Made by a program: the position numbers and the translations under genes. From Lachnospiraceae bacterium (GTDB lineage Bacteria; Bacillota; Clostridia; Lachnospirales; Lachnospiraceae), in NCBI GenBank assembly GCA_022794265.1, contig JAAWEK010000009.1, positions 40,396 to 104,395 on the forward strand: 64,000 nucleotides of DNA. The letters run 5' to 3'. Under the pieces are notes generated by a model. That model was given only the letters and a program-made list of their open reading frames with translations. It did no database searches and was not told where the DNA came from. The stretch's first letter is position 1; every line of letters begins with the position of its first letter. This document shows positions 16,478 to 25,704 of the stretch, piece by piece.

Positions 16478-17845
16478 CTATTCTGAATCTTCCGCCAGAG
16501 CTGCTTTTATCATAATCGCACACTCAACTCTTTTTCTTTCCATTTCACAGCCGATATCATAAGCATCGGTTATGGATCCGTGAAACTGATAAGAATTGGC
16601 GGCGCACCCACCGCTACAATAGTATTTTGCAAAACAGCTTCTGCACTTATCTTTTGCATATACATTACACATTTTAAATTCATCACAGATATCTGTTCTT
16701 GTGATACCATCCTCCACATTGCCTAATAAAAAGTCTTCCCTGCCCACAAACTGATGGCATGGATATAAATCTCCCCATGGAGTAACCGCCAGATATTCAG
16801 TACCTGAACCACAGCCGGACAACCGCTTTGCCACACATGGTCCCTGTTCCAAATCTATCATAAAATGAAAGAAGTTAAATCCTCTTCCCTCTTTTTTGCG
16901 CTTTATAAATTCCTTAGCCAAAGCATCGTATTCTTCCATTATTTTCGGTAAATCTTCTTCCCGAATGGCATATGACTGGCTGTCATCTCCTACTACCGGC
17001 TCTATAGACATCTGCTGAAATCCCAAATCGGCAAAATGAATCACATCCTGCGAGAAATCAAGATTGTCATGTGTAAATGTTCCCCTGACATAATAGTTTG
17101 TCTGATTTCTGCTATCTGCCAGTTTTTGAAATTTCGGAACGATTAAATCATAACTGCCTGCTCCATTACGAAACGGCCGCATTTTATCATTTACTTCTTT
17201 CCGGCCGTCCAGACTCAGAACCACATTTGACATTTCCTGATTGACAAATTCCATAACTTCATCATTCAGCAACACACCATTGGTAGTCAGAGTAAATCTG
17301 AATTTTTTATTATATTTCTCTTCCTGGGAACGTCCGTATCGTACTAACTCTTTCACTACTTCCCAGTTCATAAGGGGCTCTCCACCGAAAAAATCAACTT
17401 CCAGATTGTGCCTGTTTCCTGAATTCTTAATCAGAAAATCCAAAGCTTTTTTCCCCACTTCAAAACTCATCAGCGCTCTTCTGCCGTGATATTCCCCCTC
17501 TTCTGCGAAGCAATATTTGCATGCCAGATTGCAATCATGGGCAATATGAAGACACAATGCCTTTACAACTGTTTTTCTTTTCTTAAAATCAGCTATATAA
17601 TTCTGATATATATCCTCTGTATACAATAATTCCTGTTCTTTTAACTGTGATACTTCATCAATGGCTTCCGCTATTAACTCTTTGGAATACCCTGATTCCG
17701 TTCCCAGCCTGTCTATAATCTGTTCTCTGGTATTTTCTTCGAAAAGCGGAATCACATCATAGACCACATCATCAACCACATGCACGGAACCGCTGTTTAC
17801 ATCAAGAACAATATTATAACCATTATTCTTATACTGGTGAATCAC
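16478..17845 (-). CDS. SCIFF peptide maturase, radical SAM/SPASM thioether synthase (CteB/ScfB-like)
   Basis: Introduces a Cys-to-Thr thioether bridge into the SCIFF peptide. Residues 1-95 look like the peptide-recognition domain. The radical SAM motif is CNLACKYC near residue 105, followed by FFGGEPLMNW. The SPASM-type C-terminus has many Cys: CVAKRLSGCGSGTEY, YPCHQF, CNVYAKDKCRSCFAKYYCSGGC, which should hold two auxiliary clusters (residues shown in parts). It starts at GTG 17845. It lies directly downstream of the peptide gene, with a hairpin between them. The reaction is established for clostridial homologues; its biological role is not. Confidence 0.93.
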   Translation of the reverse strand: MIHQYKNNGYNIVLDVNSGSVHVVDDVVYDVIPLFEENTREQIIDRLGTESGYSKELIAEAIDEVSQLKEQELLYTEDIYQNYIADFKKRKTVVKALCLHIAHDCNLACKYCFAEEGEYHGRRALMSFEVGKKALDFLIKNSGNRHNLEVDFFGGEPLMNWEVVKELVRYGRSQEEKYNKKFRFTLTTNGVLLNDEVMEFVNQEMSNVVLSLDGRKEVNDKMRPFRNGAGSYDLIVPKFQKLADSRNQTNYYVRGTFTHDNLDFSQDVIHFADLGFQQMSIEPVVGDDSQSYAIREEDLPKIMEEYDALAKEFIKRKKEGRGFNFFHFMIDLEQGPCVAKRLSGCGSGTEYLAVTPWGDLYPCHQFVGREDFLLGNVEDGITRTDICDEFKMCNVYAKDKCRSCFAKYYCSGGCAANSYQFHGSITDAYDIGCEMERKRVECAIMIKAALAEDSE

Positions 17846-17872
17846 TTTGCTACCATACCTTTCTAACGCACG

Positions 17873-17926
17873 ATAACAGAGTCAGTGCCTGTATTTTTCT
17901 GCAAACGCCCTGCACCGGCTCTGTTA
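17873..17926 (-). other. Stem-loop between SCIFF peptide and maturase genes
   Basis: ATAACAGAG pairs with CTCTGTTAT, extended by GTGC/GCAC after a 3-base internal loop. There is no T-run, so it is more likely an mRNA stability or differential-expression hairpin, letting peptide mRNA outlast maturase mRNA, than a full terminator. Confidence 0.55.
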
Positions 17927-17961
17927 TGAGAATTATCTTCTTATACTGAATTTCGTATTTT

Positions 17962-18102
17962 TTATTTGTTCTCGCAGCTCTGATTTCCAACTGTACATGA
18001 TGTCTTACATGCTGACTGGCAGGATGTCTGACATTCTCCGCAACCGCCTTTTTTCATGGTATCTTTTAAAGTCTTTGTACTTAATGTCTTTACGTGTTTC
18101 AT
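17962..18102 (-). CDS. scfA: SCIFF ribosomal peptide precursor (six cysteines in forty-five)
   Basis: A 46 aa peptide starting MKHVKTLSTKTLKDTMKKGG and containing six Cys in its last 27 residues (GGC, GEC, TSC, SAC, TSC, QSC) with Thr residues between them. AAAGGAGG precedes the ATG with ideal spacing. It is too short for most ORF callers. The N-terminal part acts as the leader recognised by the maturase encoded just downstream. It matches the pan-Clostridial SCIFF family in length, Cys count and leader; the mature product and function are unknown. Confidence 0.95.
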   Translation of the reverse strand: MKHVKTLSTKTLKDTMKKGGCGECQTSCQSACKTSCTVGNQSCENK

Positions 18103-18173
18103 GGAATATCCTCCTTTAATTCATTAGCTTGCATTATTATAACACATAATATGAATATTTCAAAGTTTTTTTT

Positions 18174-18533
18174 CTAACTAATCATTCCGCCTAACATACC
18201 TCCCCCTACACATGCCAAAAGCGCATACAGAGAATGTGGTGTAAATATATCCGGCTCTTTCATTACTATTATGGAAATCAGTAGCAAAATTATAAAATAG
18301 ACGGCTCCTACCATCATGCCAAATAAATATTTTTTTCGGCCGGCAATTTTTCCAAATATAAATCCTCCAACAAAGTTAGATAATACATATGTAACATAAA
18401 CCCCTATCATTATTTTGCTGTTATTAATCTGAAGTTTATAAAATAATAATGTCATGATAAGTAACATAAGTAATGTTGTTATGTAGGTACATGCAAGCGT
18501 TTTCACAATCCTGAATATATTATTTTTAACCAT
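18174..18533 (-). CDS. TIGR04086-like small membrane protein
   Basis: A 119 aa protein with four hydrophobic segments (about 12-32, 40-60, 67-88, 96-118), Gly-rich at the end (CVGGGMLGGM). This fits the TIGR04086 family of Clostridial membrane proteins, which in my recollection is often encoded near the SCIFF locus. GGAGAAGG precedes the ATG. It is upstream of and in line with the SCIFF peptide gene. No function is known. Confidence 0.75.
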   Translation of the reverse strand: MVKNNIFRIVKTLACTYITTLLMLLIMTLLFYKLQINNSKIMIGVYVTYVLSNFVGGFIFGKIAGRKKYLFGMMVGAVYFIILLLISIIVMKEPDIFTPHSLYALLACVGGGMLGGMIS

Positions 18534-18719
18534 ACCCTTCTCCCTGTTACTAATTTATTCTATATTAAAATATATTTGTCTGCTTTGGAAATATGTAAAT
18601 TTTCTGCTTATTTTTTAATTTTTTCCATTGTTTTTTCCCGAACCCCTTTACACCCAAAGATTTTTAAGGTAAAATTCTTTCATTATAGTTATAAATAAAC
18701 AGAATTGAGGTAAAAACAT

Positions 18720-19973
18720 TTGAGTACATCATCTATAACAATGATAATTATATTATTAATACTGATTATTTTATCCGCATTTTTTTCATCTGCAGAAACA
18801 GCTTTAACAACAGTCAGCAAAATTACCATTCGTTCTATGATAGAGGAAGGTAATAAAAAAGCAGTTATCGTAGACAAAATTATTAACAATCAGGGTAAAA
18901 TGCTGAGTGCGATTCTAATCGGCAATAATCTGGTAAATATAATTGCATCGGCTCTGGCCACTATTCTGGCACAAAATTTATTTGGTCAGTATGCGGTCAG
19001 CTTTGCCACCGGACTACTGACGATTGTAGTATTAATCTTTGGCGAGATTACACCGAAGTCCCTGGCTACACTGAATGCTCTGAAACTATCCCTGGCCTAT
19101 TCAAAAATTATATATTCATTAATGTTCTTACTGACACCGGCTATTTTTATCATTAATAAAATGGCATATTTCTTTATGCGGATATTAGGTATTGACCCTA
19201 CCAGGAAAATGGCTTCCATTACAGAAACAGAACTGCGTACCATCGTAGATGTCAGTCACGAAGAAGGCATTATTGAAAAAGAAGAACGGCAGATGATTAA
19301 TAATGTGTTTGATTTCGGCGATGCTATCGCATCCGATGTCATGGTTCCCAAAATTGATATGGCTATGGCGGATATTAACAGCACATATGAAGAACTGATT
19401 AAAATCTTCCGTTCCGAAAAATATACCAGAATCCCAATTTTTCAAGATAGTACGGATAATGTCATTGGTATCATCAATATGAAAGACCTGCTTTTATATA
19501 ACCCGGAAGAAATCTTTGATGTCAGAAAATATCTGCGCTCCGCATTCTATACATATGAATCAAAAAAATTATCCGAGCTGATGATTGAAATGAAAAAAAC
19601 TTCCGTTAATATTGTTATCGTACTGGATGAATACGGTGTTACCGCCGGACTCATTACACTGGAAGACCTGCTGGAAGAAATTGTTGGTGAAATCCATGAC
19701 GAATACGATTTAGACGAAGATGAACCGATTAAAAAAATATCAGAAAATATATATATTTTAGAAGGCCAGATGAAAATCGACGATTTAAATGATTACCTTG
19801 GCGTTAATCTTTCTTCCGATGATTATGATTCCATTGGCGGTCTCATAATTGAAAAACTTGACCGTCTGCCTACTGTGGGCGATAAAATAACGATTGACTC
19901 TCTTTCCTTTAAAGTAACTTCCATGGATAAAATGAGAATCAACTACGTGGAATTATTAATCAATTCAAAATAA
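18720..19973 (+). CDS. CNNM/CorC-type membrane protein with CBS domains (TlyC-like)
   Basis: The layout is a DUF21 membrane domain (about 1-180, four hydrophobic segments, ALTTVSKITIRSM), two CBS repeats (about 200-330, VMVPKIDM, TRIPIFQD, GVTAGLITLEDLLEEIVGEI) and a CorC/HlyC C-terminal domain. Such proteins are linked to magnesium or cobalt transport and resistance. The start is TTG at 18720, with GAGG 9 bases upstream. Its 3' end overlaps the opposing pilus-locus gene by about 30 bases. The hemolysin name of older annotations is not supported by sequence. Confidence 0.9.
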   Translation: MSTSSITMIIILLILIILSAFFSSAETALTTVSKITIRSMIEEGNKKAVIVDKIINNQGKMLSAILIGNNLVNIIASALATILAQNLFGQYAVSFATGLLTIVVLIFGEITPKSLATLNALKLSLAYSKIIYSLMFLLTPAIFIINKMAYFFMRILGIDPTRKMASITETELRTIVDVSHEEGIIEKEERQMINNVFDFGDAIASDVMVPKIDMAMADINSTYEELIKIFRSEKYTRIPIFQDSTDNVIGIINMKDLLLYNPEEIFDVRKYLRSAFYTYESKKLSELMIEMKKTSVNIVIVLDEYGVTAGLITLEDLLEEIVGEIHDEYDLDEDEPIKKISENIYILEGQMKIDDLNDYLGVNLSSDDYDSIGGLIIEKLDRLPTVGDKITIDSLSFKVTSMDKMRINYVELLINSK

Positions 19974-20581
19974 TCCAGGTTTCCCTTCTGTTTTAATGCT
20001 GCGCCAGACAAAAAATATCGGCTGTATCCGTTTCCGTTCAATTGTAAAGTAACATCTTCACATAATATCAGAAACGAATACTCTGATATTGTCTGGCTGT
20101 ATGATTCTCCGCTATTTGCTGGTATGTTTATTTTATATTTCTCTGAATCCGTTTTATTATTCACGGCCCTTGACAGACTTCTGACAATGACTTTTACTTT
20201 TTCTTCATGTTCTTCTGTTTCAAATAATATTTTGCTACTCCATCTTCCTTCTGAATACACAAAATAGCCATTTCTTTCCACATAAATTATTTTTTTTACA
20301 AATAGTGGTATATATTGTCTGATTTCTGCTTCTTCCAACAACAAAGAACTTTCCTTCATAAATTCCAAAATCATCTTATCTTTATCTATCAGAGGGAATA
20401 GATTTCCATCTACTCCCCCATAACCCTCTTTCATGGCATCCACTACTATCTCATCCATAATTTTATTCAATTCTGCTGTTGTAAAAATCACTGATTCTGA
20501 TGCCCGGTTCCCGATGCTATATGATAAATAAAATGCCATAAATACAATACAAAATATTATAGAAAAATCAGTAGCTTTCAT
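19943..20581 (-). CDS. Unknown single-pass protein, last gene of the Tad-like pilus locus
   Basis: A 212 aa protein with one N-terminal membrane segment (about residues 6-24) and a soluble remainder predicted outside. It resembles pseudopilin-like or TadE-like proteins only in topology. I recognise no conserved motif. It overlaps the preceding gene by 14 bases, so it belongs to the operon. A minor pilin or assembly role is inferred from position. Confidence 0.7.
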   Translation of the reverse strand: MKATDFSIIFCIVFMAFYLSYSIGNRASESVIFTTAELNKIMDEIVVDAMKEGYGGVDGNLFPLIDKDKMILEFMKESSLLLEEAEIRQYIPLFVKKIIYVERNGYFVYSEGRWSSKILFETEEHEEKVKVIVRSLSRAVNNKTDSEKYKINIPANSGESYSQTISEYSFLILCEDVTLQLNGNGYSRYFLSGAALKQKGNLDYFELINNST

Positions 20582-21014
20582 CTTTTATTTTTCCTCCGTA
20601 ATATCCCACCAATGTACCATCCTGTTTTTTTACCTTTAATTTTACAACATCTCCTGTCCGGAACCGATATACACCATCATTCGCAAGTGTTTCCAAAATC
20701 CAGTCTGTGGAATTCATTTGCACTCCAATCTCGTTTTCTATTTGAAAATGCTGTATTTCTATATCATATACATTACCTGTATCCTCCAATGCATTCAGAA
20801 AATTCAGATACATACTGCCGGTAAGACAGCCGGTATTTCGGACCCGGTCGGTTAAATCTATAATTTCCGTATAAACAAACGTCTGCATTGCCCGGTTATT
20901 TTCTTCAATCATGATTAATACTGGAGCAATAAACATTAAAACCGAACTAAGTATAACTGCCGTTACCTTTGAAAATACATCACTCAGACTGAACCACCTC
21001 CGGATTTCTTTCAT
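20568..21014 (-). CDS. Unknown single-pass protein of the Tad-like locus
   Basis: 148 aa with one hydrophobic segment near residues 17-35 (VTAVILSSVLMFIAPVLIMI) followed by an extracytoplasmic-looking domain. Its start lies inside the upstream 51-codon gene, and its end overlaps the next gene, so translation is coupled on both sides. The exact start is unclear because no ribosome site precedes the ATG at 21014. The family is unrecognised; the topology fits a minor pilin. Confidence 0.65.
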   Translation of the reverse strand: MKEIRRWFSLSDVFSKVTAVILSSVLMFIAPVLIMIEENNRAMQTFVYTEIIDLTDRVRNTGCLTGSMYLNFLNALEDTGNVYDIEIQHFQIENEIGVQMNSTDWILETLANDGVYRFRTGDVVKLKVKKQDGTLVGYYGGKIKDESY

Positions 21015-21135
21015 TGAAATATATTTTTTTGTTATTTTCTTCTAAAATATTATGGAAATAAATCAGAATTTCCAATGCTGCCAGAAACATAAAAATTCCC
21101 ATCCCCATGTACACAATTTTAAATACATGTTCCAT
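20980..21135 (-). CDS. 51-aa membrane protein of the Tad-like locus
   Basis: ATG at 21135 to TGA at 20980. AGGATGG lies just upstream. It encodes MEHVFKIVYMGMGIFMFL, a single membrane segment, then a charged tail ending VVQSE. It begins 9 bases after the pilin stop codon and overlaps the next gene by 35 bases. Too short for standard callers, but the tight packing argues that it is real. Role unknown. Confidence 0.65.
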   Translation of the reverse strand: MEHVFKIVYMGMGIFMFLAALEILIYFHNILEENNKKIYFNERNPEVVQSE

Positions 21136-21143
21136 ATTCCATC

Positions 21144-21593
21144 CTATTTCTGCTGAAACTTAATTCCGGTTATCGCACCGTTTTCATTTCTGATAACAGT
21201 ACCCTCAAAAATTGCATATGGATTTATATAGGAGGCAGATGTGGCTGACTGGGCTATATTGTATGTATTTTTGTTTTGTGTTTTCAGTTCTCCGCTGTTT
21301 TCATCAAAACTATATCCATAATAGGTACTGTTAGTCTTTGTCACTACATAGATACCGACTTCCTGCCCGCTAACCTTTTTTATAGCGTTAATCACCTCAT
21401 TACCGGATACTTTACTCCCATCGTATATACTTTTATCACTTTCTGAAAACTCACTGTTGATTTTGCCAATTCGGCTGGTTCCCGCTGATGCCGTAGCCTG
21501 CGCCTCCTTTGATATATAAAATCCCAATGATATAACCACGCATGTAATAATGGTTCCTGCTGCCAATATTAACCCCTTTAAACTATTTTCCAT
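21144..21593 (-). CDS. Pilin-like protein of the Tad-like locus
   Basis: 149 aa with a short N-terminus, one hydrophobic helix (about 7-28, LILAAGTIITCVVISLGFYI) and a Ser/Thr/Gly/Asn-rich extracellular domain rich in Tyr (NSTYYGYSF). Size, topology and position just after the TadB/C-like gene fit a structural or pseudopilin subunit. No classical Flp motif (G/X-EY) is present after the helix start. It is separated from the upstream gene by 80 bases, so it may have its own control. Confidence 0.65.
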   Translation of the reverse strand: MENSLKGLILAAGTIITCVVISLGFYISKEAQATASAGTSRIGKINSEFSESDKSIYDGSKVSGNEVINAIKKVSGQEVGIYVVTKTNSTYYGYSFDENSGELKTQNKNTYNIAQSATSASYINPYAIFEGTVIRNENGAITGIKFQQK

Positions 21594-21673
21594 ACTATTT
21601 CGTCCTTTCCCTGTTTTGTTATTTTAGAATACCTATGTTCATCTGTTTTATTTCTATCCCTGTATAAACAGTT

Positions 21674-23314
21674 TCAAAGTTTAAACGCTGATAATTGTTT
21701 TAATCCATAATATACAAACGGAACAATTAACTCTGCAATTATCACCAGACATAACGGAATAAATGCGATTGTTTTAGCAACAACTGCTTTATTGTTTAAT
21801 ATCACTTCATTTTCCTGTTTATGTTTTTCAATATAGTAAATCCGTTCCGATAATATATCCGAAAATGCCTCGCTGATACCTATCCGGTCACTAACAATAA
21901 AACAATCCAGTATCCGCTCATAGGGCAGAAAACTTATCGTTTCTTTTGCTTTGTAAAATGCCTGAATTCCATCATATGTCAGACTGTCAGCAATCATTTC
22001 CAGATTATTTTTAAAGACAACAGCAAATTGTTCCATCCATTCAATAATCAGCTCCACAGTTACCCGGTCCATGTACATTAAGATTAATATAATCGATTGA
22101 AATCTGACCACTTCTTCCTCCCTGTGAATTTCCAGCATCATTTTTCTCATCATTATATTTAGAGTCTCAAAATGATATGCAATTACCGAACTGCAGACTG
22201 TCAAAAATATACCCAGTAAAAATCCACCATATGCAACACCCATGACAGATATTCGAAACAAACCGATACTGGTCAGTAATGTCAGCATTATTATAAAGGT
22301 TATTCCTCCGTTCATAATCTGCTTTGCCATAAGTTCTTTTACATTATAAGGATATACGATAGATTTCAGCATTTGCTCCCTATTATAATAATAATGATAT
22401 TTTTTAGAGATACGTTTCATCAATAATCTGTTTATCCATTGAATGTCCAGAAATTCTTCCACCCACTGGCTTTTATGCCTGTCAAAGTCAATGGGATATT
22501 TTAATTTCATAATTATATGATATATCATCAATGATACTGCCGTTATAAAAACTGTAGTTATGGCTCCGGCTATCTCCAGATAAAATCCCCGTAACTCCGG
22601 CATATTATGTATTCCCCACTGTTCTATTAATTTTATGGAGAAAACCGGAAGAATCGTAACCCCGGTTAATCCCATAAATAACGCCCTGGTTTTTTCTCTT
22701 TTTAATATTTCAATATTTATATCTTCTTTTAAATAACCGATATTGGTTAAAAACAGCGACTTACCCTTTATCTTCTTATCTCCGTAAAATATCACTGTCT
22801 CACATAATGCATAAAAGGTTAAAAAAAGATGATTGGGTGCCAGTTCCTCATAAACTTCAACAGATTCCTCCTTTTTCCATGCATTCAGACTCTCTATCAT
22901 TTTCATTCCCTGCAGAGACATTTCATACCCAGAATTTTGAACAGCTTCCTGCAAAGCTTCTTCCAGCATTCCATCAAACCGAAACTGAAACCGGATATCC
23001 TGAATAAATTTCTCAAATTGCTTTAACAGTTTTATTTCCAGTCTGTCATAGCCGGAATATATACTGTTTAAACCCTGGGCATACAGCAATACCGCCCCCG
23101 CTATACAGAAATAAAATGAAACTCTTCCCAATAATACTATAATTGTCATAAAAAGAACTGCCATAAATATTAGTTTTATAAGTTTCTGTTCCGTTTTCCG
23201 GATTAACGTCTGAGAATCCATAGGATATATAATCTTTAGCCTGTTCTCTATCCGATTTATCATATTCTTTGTAATCCTGTTTTTAGAACAGAAATTATAC
23301 AGGAAACATCTCAT
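21674..23314 (-). CDS. TadB/TadC-like pilus platform protein, unusually long
   Basis: A 546 aa membrane protein with hydrophobic pairs near 48-82, 208-265, 333-385 and 505-540 and basic cytoplasmic loops, the pattern of two T2SS-F-type modules. TadB and TadC are normally separate proteins of about 300 aa, so this may be both in one chain. It would form the inner-membrane platform on which the CpaF-like ATPase acts. It overlaps that gene by 20 bases. The call rests on topology and neighbours, as sequence motifs of this family are weak. Confidence 0.7.
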   Translation of the reverse strand: MRCFLYNFCSKNRITKNMINRIENRLKIIYPMDSQTLIRKTEQKLIKLIFMAVLFMTIIVLLGRVSFYFCIAGAVLLYAQGLNSIYSGYDRLEIKLLKQFEKFIQDIRFQFRFDGMLEEALQEAVQNSGYEMSLQGMKMIESLNAWKKEESVEVYEELAPNHLFLTFYALCETVIFYGDKKIKGKSLFLTNIGYLKEDINIEILKREKTRALFMGLTGVTILPVFSIKLIEQWGIHNMPELRGFYLEIAGAITTVFITAVSLMIYHIIMKLKYPIDFDRHKSQWVEEFLDIQWINRLLMKRISKKYHYYYNREQMLKSIVYPYNVKELMAKQIMNGGITFIIMLTLLTSIGLFRISVMGVAYGGFLLGIFLTVCSSVIAYHFETLNIMMRKMMLEIHREEEVVRFQSIILILMYMDRVTVELIIEWMEQFAVVFKNNLEMIADSLTYDGIQAFYKAKETISFLPYERILDCFIVSDRIGISEAFSDILSERIYYIEKHKQENEVILNNKAVVAKTIAFIPLCLVIIAELIVPFVYYGLKQLSAFKL

Positions 23315-24887
23315 AGAATTCCTCCCTCTCAGCCGCTGTTAAATGTTTTTCCATATCCTTCCTGACATTTTCCGAGAAATCTCCGCATTTAACATATGCT
23401 CCGTCTCTATATTCTACCAGATTATTTACATCATAAAGTTTTCCATCCTTCGCCTTTGCTTCTTTTGGAATGATTTCCGATATTCTTTCTATATATCGAT
23501 GTCCATCCAAATCCTTTTCCAAATGGATGTCAAACCGTATGGTATCCACCACCTGCTCCTCGGCAATTTCCTCATTTTGAAATGCCCCATCCGTCAGAAG
23601 ACAATTTCTCATATATTTTACAAGTGCTTTCGTTGTTTTGGCATGATGGGTAAACATTGTAAACAATGATGCAGTCAAAGACATCTGTATCAGCCAGGAG
23701 GCAACCGGTGCCGTGGCAACTTCCCCAAGAATATTCACAACACCGTCTGTTTTTTTCTGCAAATCAAGACCTTCCTGTCCGCTGATATGGTCCGTTTCCT
23801 GAAATGTAACAATATTTCTTTCCTCATATATATCACGCAAATGCAATTCAAAGGATAACTCCTGAATTCTTAATGTATACGACGGATGAATATATCCGAT
23901 CAAAGCCATTAGAAGTGTGGTTTTACCACAACCCTGTGCTCCGGTAACCGCCGTTATCTGACATCCTTTTACAATCCATTTTAAGATACTGATAGGCAAT
24001 TCCCTGTTCAGGTCGGTAATCAGTTCTTCCAGTGTTTTATGCTCTATTGTATCAAATTTACGAACAAAAAATACAAAACTTTCACAAAATGGCGGTCTTG
24101 CCACTACTACCCTGGAATGATCTTTCATTTCATTGACAATGTAACCTCTGTTCATCGATAACTGTCCAGGATGATTATAGCGGTATATATTCATACAGAT
24201 CCGTTCCAGTTCCGACTCTGACTGAAAATCCAGAAAATGCAAATGAATTGTTTTTCCTTTAATAAATGCCCATACACTGTGATAATCCCCTTCTCTGCCG
24301 GATACTCCTCCCGATATTCCATCCAGTTTCATATCCCTTAATTCATCTACAACTCCAAGTCCCCTGTATGCCTCATATATCTTTTGAGACAATATTTCCA
24401 ACTTATCCTCATAGTTTAAGGAAACAGAAACATGATTAAAAACCTCTTCAATATCCTCTTCGTTTATTTCGTATCTGCCAACCTCTGCATGTTTGTCTGT
24501 TGGCTCTAACAGTTGATAATCCTCAAGTAATTTTAAAAAAGCATTTGTATCATATTCTTTCTTATACACATAGAGTAAAATATCAAACTTATCTTTAACG
24601 GATAATTGTTTTTCATCTATAAACGGTATTATGTCATTTATTTTTTCCTCTGTTATGTCCAACTTTTCTGTTAATATATCTTTTATCAGCGTTTTGACAT
24701 AAATTTTTGCTCTTAAATCACCAATACCACAATTTTTTAATGCCCTTCTCAGTTCCCTTTTCTTATTTCTCAGCCTTAATAATTCTTCTTTTTTTAAAGA
24801 AAGCTCATATAAATTTGCCCTTAAAATTCCATTTAATTCTTCACCGATTTTCTCCACCAAATCCCCGACGAAGTCTTTACGTTCCAA
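23295..24887 (-). CDS. CpaF/TadA-like secretion ATPase
   Basis: A 530 aa VirB11-like hexameric ATPase for pilus assembly. An N-terminal helical region extends to about 150. The Walker A motif is GAQGCGKTT near residue 320, a His-box-like Glu motif is FQETDHIS, Walker B is VVNILGEV and the late His region is MFTHHAKTT. The arginine-finger stretch that usually reads LRMRPDR is replaced by LQKKTDG, making it a divergent member. It overlaps both neighbours by about 10 to 20 bases. The family is confident; export of a Tad-like pilus is inferred. Confidence 0.85.
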   Translation of the reverse strand: MERKDFVGDLVEKIGEELNGILRANLYELSLKKEELLRLRNKKRELRRALKNCGIGDLRAKIYVKTLIKDILTEKLDITEEKINDIIPFIDEKQLSVKDKFDILLYVYKKEYDTNAFLKLLEDYQLLEPTDKHAEVGRYEINEEDIEEVFNHVSVSLNYEDKLEILSQKIYEAYRGLGVVDELRDMKLDGISGGVSGREGDYHSVWAFIKGKTIHLHFLDFQSESELERICMNIYRYNHPGQLSMNRGYIVNEMKDHSRVVVARPPFCESFVFFVRKFDTIEHKTLEELITDLNRELPISILKWIVKGCQITAVTGAQGCGKTTLLMALIGYIHPSYTLRIQELSFELHLRDIYEERNIVTFQETDHISGQEGLDLQKKTDGVVNILGEVATAPVASWLIQMSLTASLFTMFTHHAKTTKALVKYMRNCLLTDGAFQNEEIAEEQVVDTIRFDIHLEKDLDGHRYIERISEIIPKEAKAKDGKLYDVNNLVEYRDGAYVKCGDFSENVRKDMEKHLTAAEREEFYEMFPV

Positions 24888-25704
24888 TACTATTCACCCT
24901 CTTAAGAATCATTTTTGAAGCTTTTCCTGCTTCTTTAAAAAAGCTGAAATCTTCTTCATACTTCAGACATTTATAATGTCTGTTCACAAATTCCATTGTT
25001 TTACCCTCATTAACTGAATCCTGATACTTCACACTGTAAGGAATCACCGCAACGAAATCCTCATTTATACGCTGTCTACGAATCATATTTCTTACATTAT
25101 ATTTGGAATTGCTGTCATATCTTCCAATCAAAAACAATGCTTTTTCCATCAATATCGGCTGATTCTTTATATCATGAATCATTTTGCTTCCCTGTCCGAT
25201 ATTAACCACAATTAAATCCAAAAGATTCAGCATATGCCTGCCCAGACTTTCCATTCCGCTGTCCAGCTCAATAAAAATCAATTTATCAAGCCCCTTCAGT
25301 GCCTTAAAAAACCTTTGTGACACCCTTTGAAACTTCTGCCGGAATAAATCCGGATTATTTCTGATACTTCCGGGCATATATAAAAGATTTGATTGATTCA
25401 CACTAATTAGATTTTCATAAAAATCTTTTCCTGTATACAAGTTATTCATATGTTTTTCCAAAACATCATCAATTCCGGGATGATTATAATAACCAAAATC
25501 TTCTTTCAGAATATCATTCCGTATTCCGGGTGAAAATGCATAATCTAATTTCAGAATATCATATTTTCCCTGAATGAGAATAACCTCCCGGTCTGTTTCC
25601 TTCGCTGCCATAACTCCAGTAATGATCATATTGGATGTGGTGCCGCCAATACCTGCCCGGTCACTCCAAAACCCGATTATCAAATAGTTTCCCCTCCTTT
25701 GCAT
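24877..25704 (-). CDS. CpaE-like MinD/ParA-fold protein lacking the P-loop lysine
   Basis: 275 aa. The N-terminus reads IIGFWSDRAGIGGTTSNM where MinD/CpaE proteins have KGGxGKT: both the signature Lys and the P-loop Lys are gone, though Gly and Thr remain. The rest keeps the fold, with IFIELDSGMES as the Walker-B-like strand. CpaE localises pilus machinery. It overlaps the ATPase gene by 11 bases and the preceding CpaE-like gene by 44 bases. ATP hydrolysis seems unlikely. Confidence 0.7.
   Translation of the reverse strand: MQRRGNYLIIGFWSDRAGIGGTTSNMIITGVMAAKETDREVILIQGKYDILKLDYAFSPGIRNDILKEDFGYYNHPGIDDVLEKHMNNLYTGKDFYENLISVNQSNLLYMPGSIRNNPDLFRQKFQRVSQRFFKALKGLDKLIFIELDSGMESLGRHMLNLLDLIVVNIGQGSKMIHDIKNQPILMEKALFLIGRYDSNSKYNVRNMIRRQRINEDFVAVIPYSVKYQDSVNEGKTMEFVNRHYKCLKYEEDFSFFKEAGKASKMILKRVNSIGT

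Noticed and set aside
19000-20600. Hemolysin naming for the CBS-domain protein
   Set aside because: The DUF21-CBS-CorC layout is that of ion transport proteins; nothing in the sequence supports a hemolysin.
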